Origin: an uncultured Oscillospiraceae bacterium
GTDB taxonomy: Bacteria > Bacillota > Clostridia > Oscillospirales > Oscillospiraceae
NCBI GenBank assembly: GCA_944387065.1
Contig: CALXDM010000006.1
Coordinates: 20,888 to 84,887 of the forward strand
Length of the DNA stretch: 64,000 nucleotides
Reading direction: 5' to 3'
Positions 63,924 to 64,000 of the stretch are shown one piece after another. Under the pieces are notes generated by a model, which ran no database searches, had not been told where the DNA came from, and saw nothing but the letters and a program-made list of their open reading frames with translations. Made by a program: the position numbers and the translations under genes. Position 1 is the stretch's first letter. Each line of letters begins with the position of its first letter.

Positions 63924-63975
63924 GCGTCAGCCCCGGCCCAGATATATCATCAATGCCGCCACATCCGCAGGGCTG
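63924..63975 (-). repeat. 52 bp direct repeat, copy 2 (inside mnmG 3' end)
   Basis: Perfect match to 63731-63782. It covers the last 16 codons of mnmG plus the stop and 3 bases after it. Confidence 0.93.
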
Positions 63976-64000
63976 ACGCCGGAGATGCGGCTGGCCTGCC
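63927..64000 (-). CDS. mnmG: tRNA uridine-5-carboxymethylaminomethyl modification enzyme MnmG (3' end only)
   Basis: Only the last 24 codons are in the window: QASRISGVSPADVAALMIYLGRG and stop. This is the conserved C-terminal helix of MnmG (GidA), which with MnmE modifies the wobble uridine of some tRNAs. The signature QASRISGVSPADV makes the call firm despite the short length. The 5' part lies beyond 64000. The stop region is duplicated 193 bp downstream. Confidence 0.9.
   Translation of the reverse strand, partial: QASRISGVSPADVAALMIYLGRG

Noticed and set aside
63731..63975. CRISPR array or phage attachment pair with cargo
   Set aside because: There are only two repeats, 141 bp apart, derived from a gene end, and the spacer holds no integrase or cas gene. 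Kept as a duplication only.

Overview
This 64 kb window is GC-rich (by eye about 65%) chromosomal DNA from a Gram-positive, anaerobic, spore-forming clostridium, most likely an Oscillospiraceae/Ruminococcaceae gut bacterium of the Flavonifractor/Pseudoflavonifractor/Lawsonibacter type. That placement is an inference from several signs. There are three T-box leaders (Gly, Met, Ile), a spoIIR gene, a V-type ATPase, a monomeric [FeFe] hydrogenase, MurT/GatD, many Firmicutes lipoproteins, and sigma-A promoters that nearly all have 17 bp spacers. I see no prophage, insertion sequence or CRISPR array.

Layout, left to right. 1-2389 (minus): a truncated U32 protease-like gene and zapA. 2500-6152: T-box-controlled glycyl-tRNA synthetase and a split transketolase. 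6223-6632: tRNA operon Met-Glu-Val. 6766-9584: two secreted proteins built from copied PepSY modules and a small membrane protein. 9809-13166: a polar amino acid ABC transporter. 13248-21506: a surface-polymer cluster (GT-C, GT2-GtrA, FkbH-like HAD enzyme, acyl carrier protein, SGNH-deacetylase fusion, MBOAT) with a divergent Sfp-type phosphopantetheinyl transferase. 21625-30221: a nine-gene V-type ATPase operon. 30384-35726: Lrp regulator and aminotransferase, ThrH, DUF1015, ispE, spoIIR. 35811-38993: methionine importer, with metQ on its own Met T-box and metNI on a separate promoter. 39154-45496: a pstSCAB-phoU-phoB-phoR operon behind Pho-box-like repeats. 45548-46659: pyrB with a PyrI-like zinc tail. 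46720-47606: tRNA operon Gly-Arg-His-Gln-Lys with a duplicated tRNA-Arg 3' end. 47715-52039: [FeFe] hydrogenase, DegV/DUF1836 pair, leucine-rich-repeat lipoprotein. 52062-55074: GAPDH, a lipoprotein, and an XRE repressor divergent from a DUF2752-TM2 pair across a palindromic operator. 55137-58605: Ile T-box, zinc-ribbon protein, ileS. 58665-64000: DD-carboxypeptidase, prmA, an XRE/membrane pair, GatD/MurT, and the 3' end of mnmG with a 52 bp duplication of that end.

The most interesting block is 13248-21506. Its parts match the logic of the Dlt system (carrier protein, MBOAT, SGNH partner), but the activating enzyme is an FkbH-type protein, known elsewhere for loading a glyceryl unit onto a carrier protein. 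A dedicated carrier-activating transferase sits next door. With the GT2-GtrA/GT-C pair it looks like a machine that glycosylates and acylates (perhaps glycerylates) a surface polymer. That function is an inference. Other points worth a second look are a GatD that seems to lack its catalytic Cys and His, a PyrB-zinc ribbon chimera, T-box control of only the binding protein of the methionine importer, and two short 3'-end duplications (tRNA-Arg and mnmG).
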